This document shows, in pieces, positions 12,570 through 22,527 of a DNA stretch of 64,000 bases; the stretch's first letter is position 1; each line of letters begins with the position of its first letter. The notes under the pieces are model-generated. The model ran no database searches. It worked only from the letters and a program-made list of their open reading frames with translations, and was not told where the DNA came from. The stretch lies in NCBI GenBank assembly GCA_018292915.2, contig JACVVK020000488.1:290501-354500 (forward strand), in the 5' to 3' direction. Source of the stretch: Batillaria attramentaria. Lineage: Eukaryota; Mollusca; Gastropoda; Batillariidae. Made by a program: the position numbers and the translations under genes.

Positions 12570-13162
12570 GCGTGGGCAGGGGTGGGGGTGGGGGTGAAGA
12601 CACGACAAGATTCAGACCCAGAAAGTTCATAGTTTAAACTAAGACACATAGAGATACGGCGAACTTTTAGGATGAGGGGAGAAGGAGGGGGCGGGGGTGA
12701 TGAGAAGGGACAACGGTATAGGGGGTGACATCAAGATAGGAACCCGACACAGAAAACTAATACTGTCAGTAGGCTTAATTACTTAGTATGCCGCCTATAG
12801 GCACATAGAGCTACGTGAACAGAGACTGCCCCAAGGAGTTCCCGAAACAATATTAAATGTGTATTATTTCTACGTCGACTATGACGCAGCTTTGTCGCCG
12901 CCGGCACGCCACATCACATTAATTCGCCTAGAAAAAAAAAATCCCTTCACATGAATGTGAAATGTACATGACAGAAACGGTTCACCCCTTTTCAAAATAA
13001 TGTAGAAAAAAAGAAGACAACAGATTTTAACAAATGAACTCAGTAATTTTCCTTTTCGGTTTGTCAGTAACCAAGTTTGTCTTGTTCTTTTTCTTCTCAT
13101 GGTGATGGTGATGACGGGACTTTGTATCGGACAAAGGTCAAAGACCGATTCAATGTCTCCAA
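8546..13162. other. Long gene-free stretch
   Basis: No ORF is supported. Simple repeats include C- and A-runs at 8936-9010, (GA)n at 10291-10326, and (GT)n at 12526-12564. A GC-rich block at 10440-10960 and one near 11900-12200 give longer ORFs by composition alone, with no domain in any frame. These blocks lie 6-8 kb upstream of the homeobox gene and could be regulatory, which is only inference. Confidence 0.4.
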
Positions 13163-13263
13163 TTACTGTACTTTAGTTTAAACAGGTTTAATGCAATACA
13201 ATTTCTGCTAAGTAAACAAACAACTACTGAGCATGAACAAGCACCGCTTATAATAATGCTCAG
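13163..13263 (+). repeat. Unnamed dispersed repeat (partner at 33627)
   Basis: It shares TAGTTTAAACAGGTTTAA, GTGAGCAT/CTGAGCATGAACAAGC, CACCGC and TAATGCTCAG with 33627-33713 in the same order. Confidence 0.55.
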
Positions 13264-13487
13264 GGGTGGAACAAGCACCAGCACAAATAGAGAGAGAGAG
13301 AGAGAGACATATGTCCTACCATCCCCGCGCTACAGTCGTCATGTTTCTGGACTGAATTAGTCCTATACTTTTTCGGTCAACCAGGACATTTTGTCCTATT
13401 ATATTTACTACGGATATGATGCCCTGTCAGAGGACGATGATGATGATTATTGCTATTATTATTACTACTACTATCAGTCTTGTATTT

Positions 13488-13627
13488 TTAATGCGCGGGT
13501 CGTGAGTTCAAATCCCGGTTGGGGCCAAATATTTGTACTGGCCTTTTTCTCGTTGCCCTGTCTGTTGATATCACCCTTACGTGGTGGAAAAGGACGTTCA
13601 ACTCCAAAACGCCCACCCACCCACCCT
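13488..13627 (+). mobile_element. 5'-truncated SINE, family 1
   Basis: Starts within the tRNA-like head (GGGTCGTGAGTTCAAATCCCG) and continues to the CCCACCCACCCACCC end. A-box sequence is missing. It abuts the next truncated copy directly. Confidence 0.8.
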
Positions 13628-13752
13628 TTTATGCTCGGGTCGTCAGTTCGAATCCCGGCAGGGGCTAATTATTTGTGCTGGCCTTTTCAAGTTCTTGTTG
13701 CCCCGTCTTCGATATCTCCCTGATGTGTTGGAAACGGACACCCACCCACCTT
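13628..13752 (+). mobile_element. 5'-truncated, diverged SINE, family 1
   Basis: Begins ATGCTCGGGTCG, keeps the B box GTTCGAATCCC and the body, and has a shortened 3' part (GGAAACGGACACCCACCCACC). Tandem placement after the previous copy suggests insertion into the older copy's CCCACCC tail. Confidence 0.75.
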
Positions 13753-14859
13753 AGTATTTTGAAATTTGTTTTTAACGGAGATTTAGACGAATAGGGGGGG
13801 GGGGGGGTCAGCGACAAGCAGATTTACGAAAATTACGAAAACAAGCAGAAGAAATGTGTATCATTCAGGACCGGACGCTTCTCGAGTCTCTGAGGAAGCG
13901 TTCAGATTCGAAACTGAAAACCGGAAACCACAACAGACGAAAAAAAACAATCAGGTTGAGCCACTCGGCCTGAAAGCTGTATTCTGATTGGTTCGCGCGA
14001 CAGTCGTCGTCTTCAGTCTGGCCATCATTTTATCAATACGTGCAGGCTGCAAAACCCAATAACTACTTCTGTCACCTTAAAAAAAACAAAACAAAAAAAA
14101 AACGTAGGCGCCATGGATTCGATAGGCGCTTAAGCCCCTTTTCCAGATCATGGTAGATCTGTCCTCCTCCGATGACCAACCAGTAAGCACGTGCAACGCC
14201 CAATCAAAAGACCGAAGGCCTTTCCGTAGTCGGGCGCGCTCTTCCTGCCCTCTCCCGCCAGTCTCAGTTGATCAGCAAAAAGCGACACGTCCCTCCGCTG
14301 GGAGAACTTGATGAAGCGGTAAATTTCCAATTAGGCCGGTAATTTCCAACAGGAAAACTGTAGAGGGCAGAAATTATTTGTCTCTGATTTCTGGAATAAA
14401 ATTCGACCTGCGACTGATCTTCTTGTTTCGCGGCTAATGACGCGGGAGGGATGTGGGGGAGGGGGAGGGGGAAGGGAAGGAGGTTGGGGGCGAGAGAGGG
14501 GAGGGAAAGGGGGGGGGGTAAGTGAGCGTAAACCCAAGCCTCACCGGACAATTGTGGAGGGGGCGAAGGAGGAGAAGAAAAAAAGTCGGCCGCAAGAGTG
14601 AATTTTGAATTCGCTGCCGATACCGTTAAACTGATTCCACTTCGATCCCTGCGCGGTCCTCTCATTGACACGTTATTGAGTTACCTCGTCCTCATTATGG
14701 CTTGCCTAACAAACGCCACTCACATTCGCGGCACGTGCACTTGGCGGGGCCCAATTAGGGATCTGATCTGGTTGGCGGGGACCTAACTACAGCCCCTGCC
14801 CCCGCTTCTTGACTTTTTGAACGTAGTTTGCTCTATCTTATGAATTAAAATTTTTGTGT
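13753..14859. other. Intergenic, no gene seen
   Basis: Contains a poly-G run near 13795 and a G/A-rich block at 14450-14520. CGCGGCTAATGACGCG and CCCAATTAGGGATC are homeodomain-type TAAT cores in otherwise complex sequence upstream of the homeobox gene. Function is unknown. Confidence 0.35.
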
Positions 14860-15765
14860 GTGTCTGTGGAGGATCTGTGCTTGCAATGTAGTTTGGTTGT
14901 CTTACGAATTTCAATTTTTCATTTTTTTGGGGGGGTGCATGTGGATCTATACTTGTAGCTTAGGTTGGGATGTCGTATGCTATTCATTTTTGCGGAGGAT
15001 CTATGCCTGCAGTTGCATGTTAGTTTGGCCTGTCTTACGAATTTCATTTTGTAGTTGTTGTTATTGGGGCGGTCGGTGGTCTAGTGATTAAGAGACTTGT
15101 CATCAATGCGAGAGGTCAGGGGTTCGAGTCCCACTCGGGGCGAAGAAATTTTCCTTCTCGTATTTTTCCTTCACCGTTCATTCGGGCCGACCGTCGGGGG
15201 TTCTCTCCGGGTACTCCGGCTTCCTCCCCCTCTGCTTTGGAAATGTTCAGCCCACCAAATTTGAAAAAAATAAATGCAATTCTTAATTCCGAAATTTAAA
15301 TAGCTGAGCTGACCCTTCGCACCACGTGATTGTGATGTGTTTAGAAGATCTATACTTGTAACGTAGTTTGGTTCGTATTATGAAATTCTTTTTTTTTTTT
15401 AGGGGGGAGAGGGGGGGGGGTGCTTATGGAGGATCGATGCTTGCAGTGTAGTTTGCCATGTCTTATGTATTTTTTTTTTGGTGCTTTTGGAAGATCAATA
15501 CTTGAAACGTAGCTTGGTCTGTCGTATGATTTCCTTTTTTTTAAGCTTCTTGTGGACAATCTATTTTACAACGTAGTTTGGACTATCTTATAAATTTCAA
15601 TTTTGTGTGTATTTGCTTGTGGACGATCTGTGCTTGCAATGTAGTTTGGTTTATCTTATGAATTTCAATTTTCTGTGTGCGTGCGGAGGGTGGGAAGGGG
15701 GAGGGTGGAGAGAAGAGAATCTATGCTTGCGATGTGGTTTCTTTTGTCTGATTAATTTCAATGAA
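14860..15765 (+). repeat. Diverged minisatellite, ~50-bp core, nine copies
   Basis: The recurring core is GGAGGATCTATGCTTGCA followed by GTAGTTTGGTTTGTCTTATGA and ATTTCAATTTT. Copies start near 14866, 14942, 14994, 15344, 15427, 15490, 15553, 15622 and 15713. Spacers of variable length contain T- or G-runs. A SINE of a second family splits the array at 15065-15299. No coding potential is seen. Confidence 0.75.
15065..15299 (+). mobile_element. tRNA-derived SINE, family 2
   Basis: The head contains GGTGGTCTAGTGATTAAG (A box) and GGTTCGAGTCCCA (B box). It is followed by a ~150-bp unrelated body and an A/T-rich 3' end (AAAAAAATAAATGCAATTC). It differs from family 1 in both head and body and interrupts the surrounding minisatellite. 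I see no obvious target duplication. Confidence 0.75.
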
Positions 15766-15900
15766 TCAATGTTCTCAGTCTGAAATGATGTATAACCTGA
15801 TACCATGGCAACAATTCCGATTTTTTTTTTCAATACAAACTCAACAGCTACAATATGTGATATTGTACGCTAACGCTATCTAAAAAAAAAATCAAAAGTT

Positions 15901-16306
15901 GTATTTGATGTCACTTCTTTCATGAAACCAATGCTGAGTGGCTGCAGTTTTCCAGAGTGTATTTGACGTCACTTCTTCTCCGAAACTTATGCTGAGTGGC
16001 TGCAGTTTTCCAGAGTGTATTTGACGTCACTTCTTCTCCGGAACTTATGCTGAGTGGCTGGAGTTTTCCAGAGTGTATTTGACGTCACTTCTTCTCCGAA
16101 ACTTATGCTGAGTGGCTGCAGTCTTCCAGAATGTATTTGACGTCACTTCTTCTCTGAAACCTATGCTGAGTGGCTGCAGTTTTCCAGAATGTATTTGCCG
16201 TCACTTCTTCTCTGAAGCCTATGCTGAGTGGCTGCAGTTTTCCAGAATGTATTGGACGTCACTTCTTCTCTGAAACCTACGCTGAGTGGCTGCAGTTTTC
16301 CAGAAT
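15901..16306 (+). repeat. 58-bp minisatellite, seven copies, CRE-containing
   Basis: Seven head-to-tail copies of exactly 58 bp start at 15901, 15959, 16017, 16075, 16133, 16191 and 16249. Each has the order GTATTTGACGTCACTTCTTC, then GAAAC, ATGCTGAGTGGCTGCAG and TTTTCCAGA. Copies 2-5 contain the perfect CRE octamer TGACGTCA. Copies 1, 6 and 7 differ by one base (TGATGTCA, TGCCGTCA, GGACGTCA). CREB/ATF bZIP factors bind this octamer. The array ends 2.2 kb upstream of the bsx start codon on the same strand. Regulation of bsx by it is an inference. Confidence 0.95.
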
Positions 16307-16911
16307 GTGTGCTGTGTCGTTGTTGTTGTGACACTCTACTGTCTGTGTGGTCTTTTCCCACCCCCTATTCTTCCTTTCTTTTCTTAATCCACACAGAAGT
16401 CTGAAAAGGGGCAATCATTACCCTCATCACCGGGCTGACGCTTCACATTTGCAGCGTGCTTAATTCGTTTAAGTCGGAAATCAGACGATACCGGCCGGGA
16501 ATCCCGTCCGTGGGGACCGTAGAGGCAGGGACCTGGCTGTCCCGGGGAGGGGGACGTTTGGCGGTCTGATTGCCCTAATGTGGGCCTCGTCCTCTCCCGC
16601 CATCATGGTTTTCTTTTCCCGCTTAACTCCCGCCCCAGGCCTAAACGCGTCTTTTCCAGGATTACTCCACTTCACAGTAGAGTTGGATCAGTTGTGTTAT
16701 TGAGTGTGCAATAAATAAAAAGGCAAACACTCCCTACCCTCACAAACAAACAAATAATGCTTGTTTTAAAAAAAAAGCAAAACAAAAACCAGAATTAAAA
16801 CAGATGTCAGAGGTCCTTTTTCCATCAGTGTTATGTTTATAAATCGTTCGTTTGATAGTGTCTAACATCGTACCACTTAGACACCTGCACAGTGACAGCA
16901 TCTTAAAGGAT

Positions 16912-17083
16912 GTAGTGGGTGGGTGGGTGTTTGGGAGTTTAACATCCTTTTCCACCACGTAAGAGTGATATCAAAGACGGGGCAACGAGAAAAAGGCCAG
17001 CACAAATATTTAGCCCCAGCCGGGAATCGAACGCACGACCCGAGCATTGAAAGTCCAACGCTCTACTATTCGGCTATCCCGGC
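16912..17083 (-). mobile_element. tRNA-derived SINE, family 1, near full length
   Basis: On the - strand it shows a head (TAGCCGAATAGTAGAGCGTTG), a B box (TTCGATTCCCG), the CCAGC/AAATATTT body and CACCCACCCACCC end. It stands head-to-head with the truncated copy at 17098-17236. Confidence 0.85.
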
Positions 17084-17097
17084 ATCCCTACTTACAG

Positions 17098-17236
17098 GCT
17101 CGGGTCGTGAGTTCAGTTCGTATCCCGGCTGGGGCCAAATATTTGCGCTGGCTTTTTCATCGTTGCCCCGTCTTTGGTATCACCCGTATGTGGTGGAAAA
17201 GGACGTTAAACCCCCAAACACCCACCCACCTACCCT
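17098..17236 (+). mobile_element. 5'-truncated SINE, family 1, with target duplication
   Basis: Starts GGCTCGGGTCGTGAG inside the head. CTACTTACAGGCT at its 5' edge and CTACTCACAGGCT after the CCCACCCACCTA end form an imperfect 13-bp target duplication. It therefore inserted next to, and after, the neighbouring copy or its flank. Confidence 0.82.
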
Positions 17237-18496
17237 ACTCACAGGCTGGAAGCAAGCCAACAGAAGGGTACACGCGAAGCGAGTATCACAAGGTTTGTGG
17301 CCACGGTTAGCTGCTGAGTAGGAGAAATCAAATTTTCGACGGCTCACAAAGTCAACTAAACTGCATTGTATCGCAGTTATAGCTCTACTTCTCATTGAGA
17401 TAGACTATGTGGGCAGAAGTCCAGCGGGAAATGTAACCACGCCTCCCGCCAACTCTGAGCCGCTGACTCGAATTGTAAGGCGACGTGATTGATTGCGTTT
17501 CGGCAACTCGATTTTCGGCGCCGGATCCTGCTTTTTAACGCTTCCACTTCCTTTTGATTATGCCCACAGAGGCAAATGGCTCCCTGATCGAGTGAAGTGT
17601 AGTTGAGAGCAAGGGATGGATGAAGTTCTGCGGCCGGCAAAGCTCCCTCTCACACCCTTCCCTTCCCCCTCCCCCTGCTCCCCCAACTAGCATCTCTTGT
17701 TGACGCGACTCCAGAGGAGCTAGACTGAGGGGTGGAGACCGGGATAGAACTAGTGGGCGGGGCCGGTTTGATGTTCATGTCATGTAGCCTACTCTACGGT
17801 CTAGGTGGACTGAAACTGTACACAGTGGACGCAAAAGGCATCCATCAACAGTGTACTTCGTTGATTATACACCTCCTAGACTTGATTGTATACGCCTAAA
17901 GTTTATGAAGTGTAGTTAAAAGCAAGTGTCATTTAAAAAAAATCCCTTTTAATTGTCACCAACCAGATGTTATTCGTGCGAAGCAGAACAGCAAATTCTT
18001 TCTGTTGGACGGTTTAGATAAAACAAAAGATATGAAGATACGTACACACATTCAGCTGAAATGTAACAGTTTTGAACAATACTATCAGTTAGGGCAAAAA
18101 AACCCAACCCATGTCGTACGAGTATTAAGAGGTCCGTTCGTACTCGTGTTCTATGATACCTTTTACAGACGCAATCGCCTTAAACGATTAGGTTGTTGTT
18201 GTTTTTTTTTACTTTAAAATCTTGTAGTGGGTGTCCGCACAAAGTTTGCTTGGAATGGTGTGTGTTAACCTGTGAGCAAATCTTGTATCTCCCGTGCTCC
18301 CCCGCCTCCTCCCCCCCCCCAACGCCCCTTCCCTGTTAGTAATTTGTGACCTGTACTGGTTTACAGGCCACACGCATCTGTTTCCTTAGTGACAAATACA
18401 TTTTCTAATGCTGCTCTTGGGTTGAGAATGAACTGGAACCTGACACGTATCATAACACAGGCATCAACGTCTACGTTGCAGGCTGGGGGTGCAGCC
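17237..18496. other. Upstream region of the bsx gene
   Basis: No competing gene is seen. The last 1.2 kb before the start codon contain complex sequence (17390-17620), a C-rich run near 18300-18330 and no clear TATA box. The frame stays open upstream to ATG 18389, but bsx proteins begin close to the SFFIEDIL motif, so 18389-18496 is better read as 5' UTR. The transcription start cannot be placed from sequence alone. Confidence 0.45.
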
Positions 18497-18782
18497 ATGA
18501 ACATACGCGGCTTCTCCGACAGCGGGCAGTCGCGACACAGCAGCTTCTTCATCGAGGACATCCTCTTTGCCAAACCCAAGCCTGTCCCCGCGTCCCGTGA
18601 CGCTGGGGCGGCCCCACCCCTGCCGTCGCTAGCCCGACCCCCCGGGTTTGCTGAGTACGGGTACGCGTGTCTTGGAGGGCCAGCGTTCTACCCTCACCCA
18701 TTCCTGGCGCACGCTGCGGCAGCCTCCTCATTCTACTCCAAGCAAGGGGCGGAACATCCGGCGTTCTTCATTCCCGCTACAG
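18497..18782 (+). CDS. bsx: bsx exon 1 (coding part)
   Basis: Encodes residues 1-95 plus one base of codon 96. It carries the SFFIEDILF motif and a Pro/Ala-rich linker with [15 protein letters not shown]. The donor is CTACAG|GTAGAC. The upstream coding limit is the chosen ATG. The 5' UTR boundary is unknown. Confidence 0.93.
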
Positions 18783-19894
18783 GTAGACAGTCACTTGCTT
18801 ATTTATTTATTTATTTATTTACACAGTGGCCTTTATTCCCGTTACCGGGAAGATTTACTGTCCTGATATTTATTTCATGCTACAGCTCTTCGTTCACTTC
18901 AATTTAATTTCTCCTTTTCCTACACGAAGCAGAGAACAGAACATCCATCGTGCACAGCGGCTAAACTGTCTGCAAGCTTATTTATTTATTTATTTATTTA
19001 TTTTACAAAACCGTCGCCAGCTCCAGTGATCTCTCTCTCAGTTTCTGGACAGACTCCCCGAAATGTTAGGAATCTGAGTCAACCTTTCACCACACGGTGA
19101 TGAGAAGGAGGATGCTATGGTCACGGTAGGGACCGTGGTGCAGCCATGGAGGTCCATGTGGTTTGAGAGGGCAAGTTACATGTAGAAAACGCTGAACTGA
19201 CTTGCCAGTACCAAACCACACGGACCTGGATCCATAGCGGCTTTACGTACACTGTCAATCTCATCCTCAGAATTGACTAGGACACATAGCTGTCAAGGGC
19301 CGGGGGCATTTTATGTAGGCAGCGGGACTTGAAAAACTGAGATGACCCTTCGCTGTGCTAATGTACTGTGTTGACTGTTGAATGCATGTGTCTGAAGACA
19401 ATTGTCTGTTTTAAAATGTATTTTTTTTAGAACAGACAATAAAGTATTTTTGAATTTGAATTTAATGTCCGGTGTGTAAGTAAATGCACGCGATTCACGT
19501 GAGGGTGCGTGTTGGGTTCAGTTCGCGCTGCTTTGAGTCAAGCAGTAAGGTTAAGCGCCTATAGCAATTCACATTATTATGATTATGATTATTATCTACG
19601 GTCTTTGTTATTATTATTATTCATTCCTCTATTCCAGCAGGTTTGCCGTTGTCCCCGTTGTTTCAACACGACAGTCCAGGTAAACACTGCAGACGGCGGA
19701 AAGCTCGCACCGTGTTTAGCGACCAGCAGCTGACTGGGCTGGAGAAGCGGTTTGAAGCCCAGCGTTACCTGTCTACCCCGGAGAGAATGGACCTGGCAGC
19801 GCAGCTCAATTTGTCGGAGACGCAGGTATGTGTAGTCTAAGGGGTGGCAGGGTAGTCAGAATCGATGTTGGTATGGGGGCGGCGGGTAGGGGTG

Positions 19895-19950
<56 letters not shown>

Positions 19951-20858
19951 AGACCTTCGGATCAAGTTAAATACTTGGACGTAAATAAATGTATTCCAAT
20001 ACTTAAATTCTGTGATTATTCTCACTTTCAACCATCCCCATCCCCGAAGAAAACAACAAGAATAGCAACAACACAAAAAACAAACAAAAAACTAAAACAA
20101 CAACAGCGCCACTTTTAAAGAAAAAACAAAAAAACAAAAAAAAAAAAAACAAAAAAACAAAAAAAAAAAAAAAAACAAGCAAACAGCAAAACCCTCACAC
20201 AAATTAACAACGACTATAAAATGAAACCTCGCAAAACAACAATGACAAGCAAAACAAACCAACAAACAAACAAACAAACATACAAACAAATCACTCCATA
20301 TCCTCACAAACAAACAAAAAACAAAAAAACGCCAAACAGAAACAGAAGGAAACTAATTAAAGCATATAAACTTTGTACATGCGGCTGCATTTCTTTCAGA
20401 AATCTGTCGTCTACTTCCATTTTACACTCCGAAAATATTCGCAAGCAGCAGCGTCCGGAATAATGATATGACGCACAGAGCAGACGATGATGACGATATT
20501 CATAATGCTGATACCGATGTCTGATGTTGACCTTTCTGTCCCCACACAGGTCAAGACGTGGTTCCAAAACCGTCGAATGAAGCAGAAGAAGCTGCAGCGG
20601 AAAAGTCTTGACGACTCCAACGGGAGCTCCGAGCCCGGATCTGGGTCAAGGTCAAGCGTGAAAGGTCAAGACAGTGACCTTGATGACGACCCCGATGACC
20701 GCGGAGAGGGTAGGGAGTCCCGCGACCTAGGCTCACCAGATCCGAAGGAGGACGAGGAAGATGGAGAGAATTCTGACGGGGAGGAAATAAACGTGGTGGA
20801 CCCTGACACAGACAATGTTGGTGCCAGCAGCAGTCCCGAGATGTTCAAAGTATCTTGA
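18497..20858 (+). CDS. bsx: Brain-specific homeobox transcription factor (BSX/bsh), three exons
   Basis: A nuclear DNA-binding protein of the NK-like homeobox group. In mammals BSX acts in hypothalamic neurons, and Drosophila bsh in brain and lamina neurons. Joining 18497-18782, 19641-19825 and 20550-20858 gives 259 residues (human BSX is about 233). Seen in order: N-terminal SFFIEDILF (residues 16-24) followed by KPKP, an Eh1/TN-like repression motif typical of BSX; an EYGY motif; [16 protein letters not shown] leading into the homeodomain (114-173), with F8, F20, W48, F49, Q50, N51 and R53 in place; and an acidic Asp/Glu/Ser-rich tail to KVS-stop. Introns are phase 1 and phase 0, the second at homeodomain position 44/45. 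I chose ATG 18497 because the distance to SFFIEDIL fits the family and -3 is G. No defect is seen. Confidence 0.96.
19144..19237 (+). repeat. Imperfect inverted repeat / hairpin in bsx intron 1
   Basis: The arms 19144-19175 and 19200-19237 pair through CCATGGA, GGTCC, TGTGGTTTG and GGCAAGT with small internal loops, around a 24-nt loop. A further GCTATGG/CCATAGC pair lies outside. Size and shape resemble a microRNA precursor or a tiny palindromic element. I recognise no known miRNA. Confidence 0.5.
19300..19465 (+). mobile_element. Possible retroelement 3' end
   Basis: Ends with GACAATAAAGTATTTTTGAA followed by a TTTGAATTTGAATTT tail, the short-unit tail often left by non-LTR retroposition. 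GAGATGACCCTTCGC resembles GAGCTGACCCTTCGC at 15304. There is no coding remnant. The family is not identified. Confidence 0.35.
19641..19825 (+). CDS. bsx: bsx exon 2
   Basis: 185 nt, completing codon 96 and encoding through homeodomain residue 44 (…NLSETQ). The acceptor is TTCCAGCAG|GT. The alternative AG three bases upstream (exon start 19638) is in frame and would add one Ala codon. The donor is ACGCAG|GTATGT. It contains [16 protein letters not shown] and helices 1-2. Confidence 0.96.
19826..20549 (+). other. bsx: bsx intron 2
   Basis: 724 bp, phase 0. It holds a ~50-bp (GA)n tract (19898-19948) and a long A-rich block with (CAAA)n at 20045-20330. The acceptor is CCCACACAG|GTCAAG. The position at homeodomain 44/45 is shared by many NK-like homeobox genes, including vertebrate BSX. 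Confidence 0.92.
20550..20858 (+). CDS. bsx: bsx exon 3 (coding part)
   Basis: Begins [14 protein letters not shown], the recognition helix with Q50 and N51. A Ser/Gly- then Asp/Glu-rich tail ([27 protein letters not shown]) follows, ending KVS and TGA at 20856-20858. The acidic EEINVVDPD segment resembles the acidic end of vertebrate BSX. Confidence 0.95.
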   Translation, partial: VKTWFQNRRMKQKKLQRKSLDDSNGSSEPGSGSRSSVKGQDSDLDDDPDDRGEGRESRDLGSPDPKEDEEDGENSDGEEINVVDPDTDNVGASSSPEMFKVS

Positions 20859-22205
20859 GCGGAATCAACAAGGTCACGAAGGTCAACGGGTTGGTTGTCA
20901 AGAGACACAAACACTTCGTTGATTCGTCAGTGACCCAGTCCTTTCACGTTGACTGATGGCCGGGATGGTAGACAAGAAAGACTGCTGAAGTTCTGGGTAG
21001 TGTTGGACGCTACGTCTGCTTTCAGCAGAAATGATAACAGAGCCGATGGAAAGTCCTTGCATGAAGTAATTATCCAGACAAAAGACCCTGTTGAGCGTTT
21101 GCTGTTGAAATGGTTCTCTGGGCCGATCTCTTGGACACGTGACTATTTCCTATGTTGTAGATCTCCGAACTGGAAGAGGATGTCATCTCCTTCAACAGAT
21201 TCGCGAAGAACTGGTGGATTTTGAAGGCTCAGCCGGTTGAGCGCTGGATAAAGTTTGGAGGTGCCGCAAGTTGACTTTTTAGGGTCCCAAACTTTGCAAA
21301 GACCACAGCAGTGGATCTTGTCTTCGACTTCAAGAGACTTTGAACGTCAAGGTTCTCAGCTCATCTAAGTAAAACATTACATGCAGAAGTTTGTGTAATG
21401 CTGCCTGGCTTTGCACAAAAGTATTTTCCAGAGCTGAAGGCCATTCTGTTGAAACCCTTGGAGATGTTCAAGAACTTGAGAACTGAAGGATTCAGCAAGG
21501 ACCAGAACTCTGAGAATATGTGCATGGTTAGCTCTCCGTGTGTGGTCAGTGGAGGTTACGGCAGGCTGTTTCATGTGAAACGTCGTCACTGTGAAAATAA
21601 CCGTGGTTTGTGTTGTTTGTCAGAAGGTACATTTTGTTTGACTTTTCACCTAACAGAGTTGGCAGTATCTACCAAAAAAATACCCGCAATGTCCAAACCT
21701 TAACAAGTGGCTGCGTCCCTTGTTGAATTTCAGGGCACGCTACCGCTAATATCCTGGGAAAGAACTGTGGACGTAACAAAGTTTTAGATTTTTTATGTTT
21801 TGTGTTGCGAATACTATGACCAGGTCAATAAGCGTTTGGCACTTAGATAAACATAGCTTGGATATTCCCCTTTGCCAAAACAGTATCTGTAAATTCTTCT
21901 GTAGGCATATTTGCACTGTGTATGGATGATGGTTTGAATTTTGCTGTTACAAAACCTGTCGACTCGAACTCGGTCCGTGGTAGCCTCGTGTAAAACGACC
22001 CACGTGATGCTGAACTTAAAGGGACGACTGCATTGTTGCAGTTCTGGTGGCGATTCAAAGATAACGTGTACTGTTTGTAGAAGCGAAAACGCATTAGTTC
22101 TTTTCAAACTCGACCTCTAGCTGGTCTGGTAGGTTACATTTTTGTTGCTTGTTATTGTATTTTATCTAGAACATCGAAGCAGTAGCTCTGCTGCTGTTCA
22201 CCTTT

Positions 22206-22297
22206 TTAACTCTTTGACGACGGAGCGCAATTTCTGACACACGATTTCCTATAGGAAATCGTGTGTCAGAAATTGCGCTCCGTCGTCAAAGAGTTAA
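22206..22297. mobile_element. Perfect 92-bp palindrome with TTAA ends (piggyBac-type MITE)
   Basis: 46-bp arms from TTAACTCTTTGACGACGG to the centre CCTA/TAGG are exact reverse complements with no spacer. The outer TTAA at both sides is the target duplication of piggyBac elements, whose ends often read C(C/T)CTTTG, as here. I therefore interpret it as a collapsed, palindromic non-autonomous piggyBac derivative. The palindrome is direct observation; the family is inference. Confidence 0.8.
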
Positions 22298-22527
22298 TGG
22301 TGCCAATTGTAGCGCAGCATTATGATTCAGAAAAATCTGTACGAATCTACAGACGAATATGGGTAGTGGATGAAGTAATTTCGTAACGAATGACTTGTAG
22401 ACGAAAACAAAATTATGGACATGTTTTGTGTGTTGTTTGTACCGTTTTTTTTTTTTTTGGCGTGTTGTATTTCTAGACAAAGTGTAGTGATCATAATTTT
22501 AGTGACGCCTAACACATTATGAACATT

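Larger units (their letters stand above)
18783..19640 (+). other. bsx: bsx intron 1
   Basis: 858 bp, GT...AG, phase 1. It contains two (TTTA)n tracts (18797-18821 and 18976-19003), a pre-miRNA-sized hairpin (19144-19237) and a retroelement-like tail with AATAAA near 19439. The acceptor is a tandem CAGCAG. Confidence 0.9.

Noticed and set aside
18389..18496. Upstream bsx start at ATG 18389
   Set aside because: It would add 36 residues without family support, while the ATG at 18497 lies at the expected distance from SFFIEDIL.
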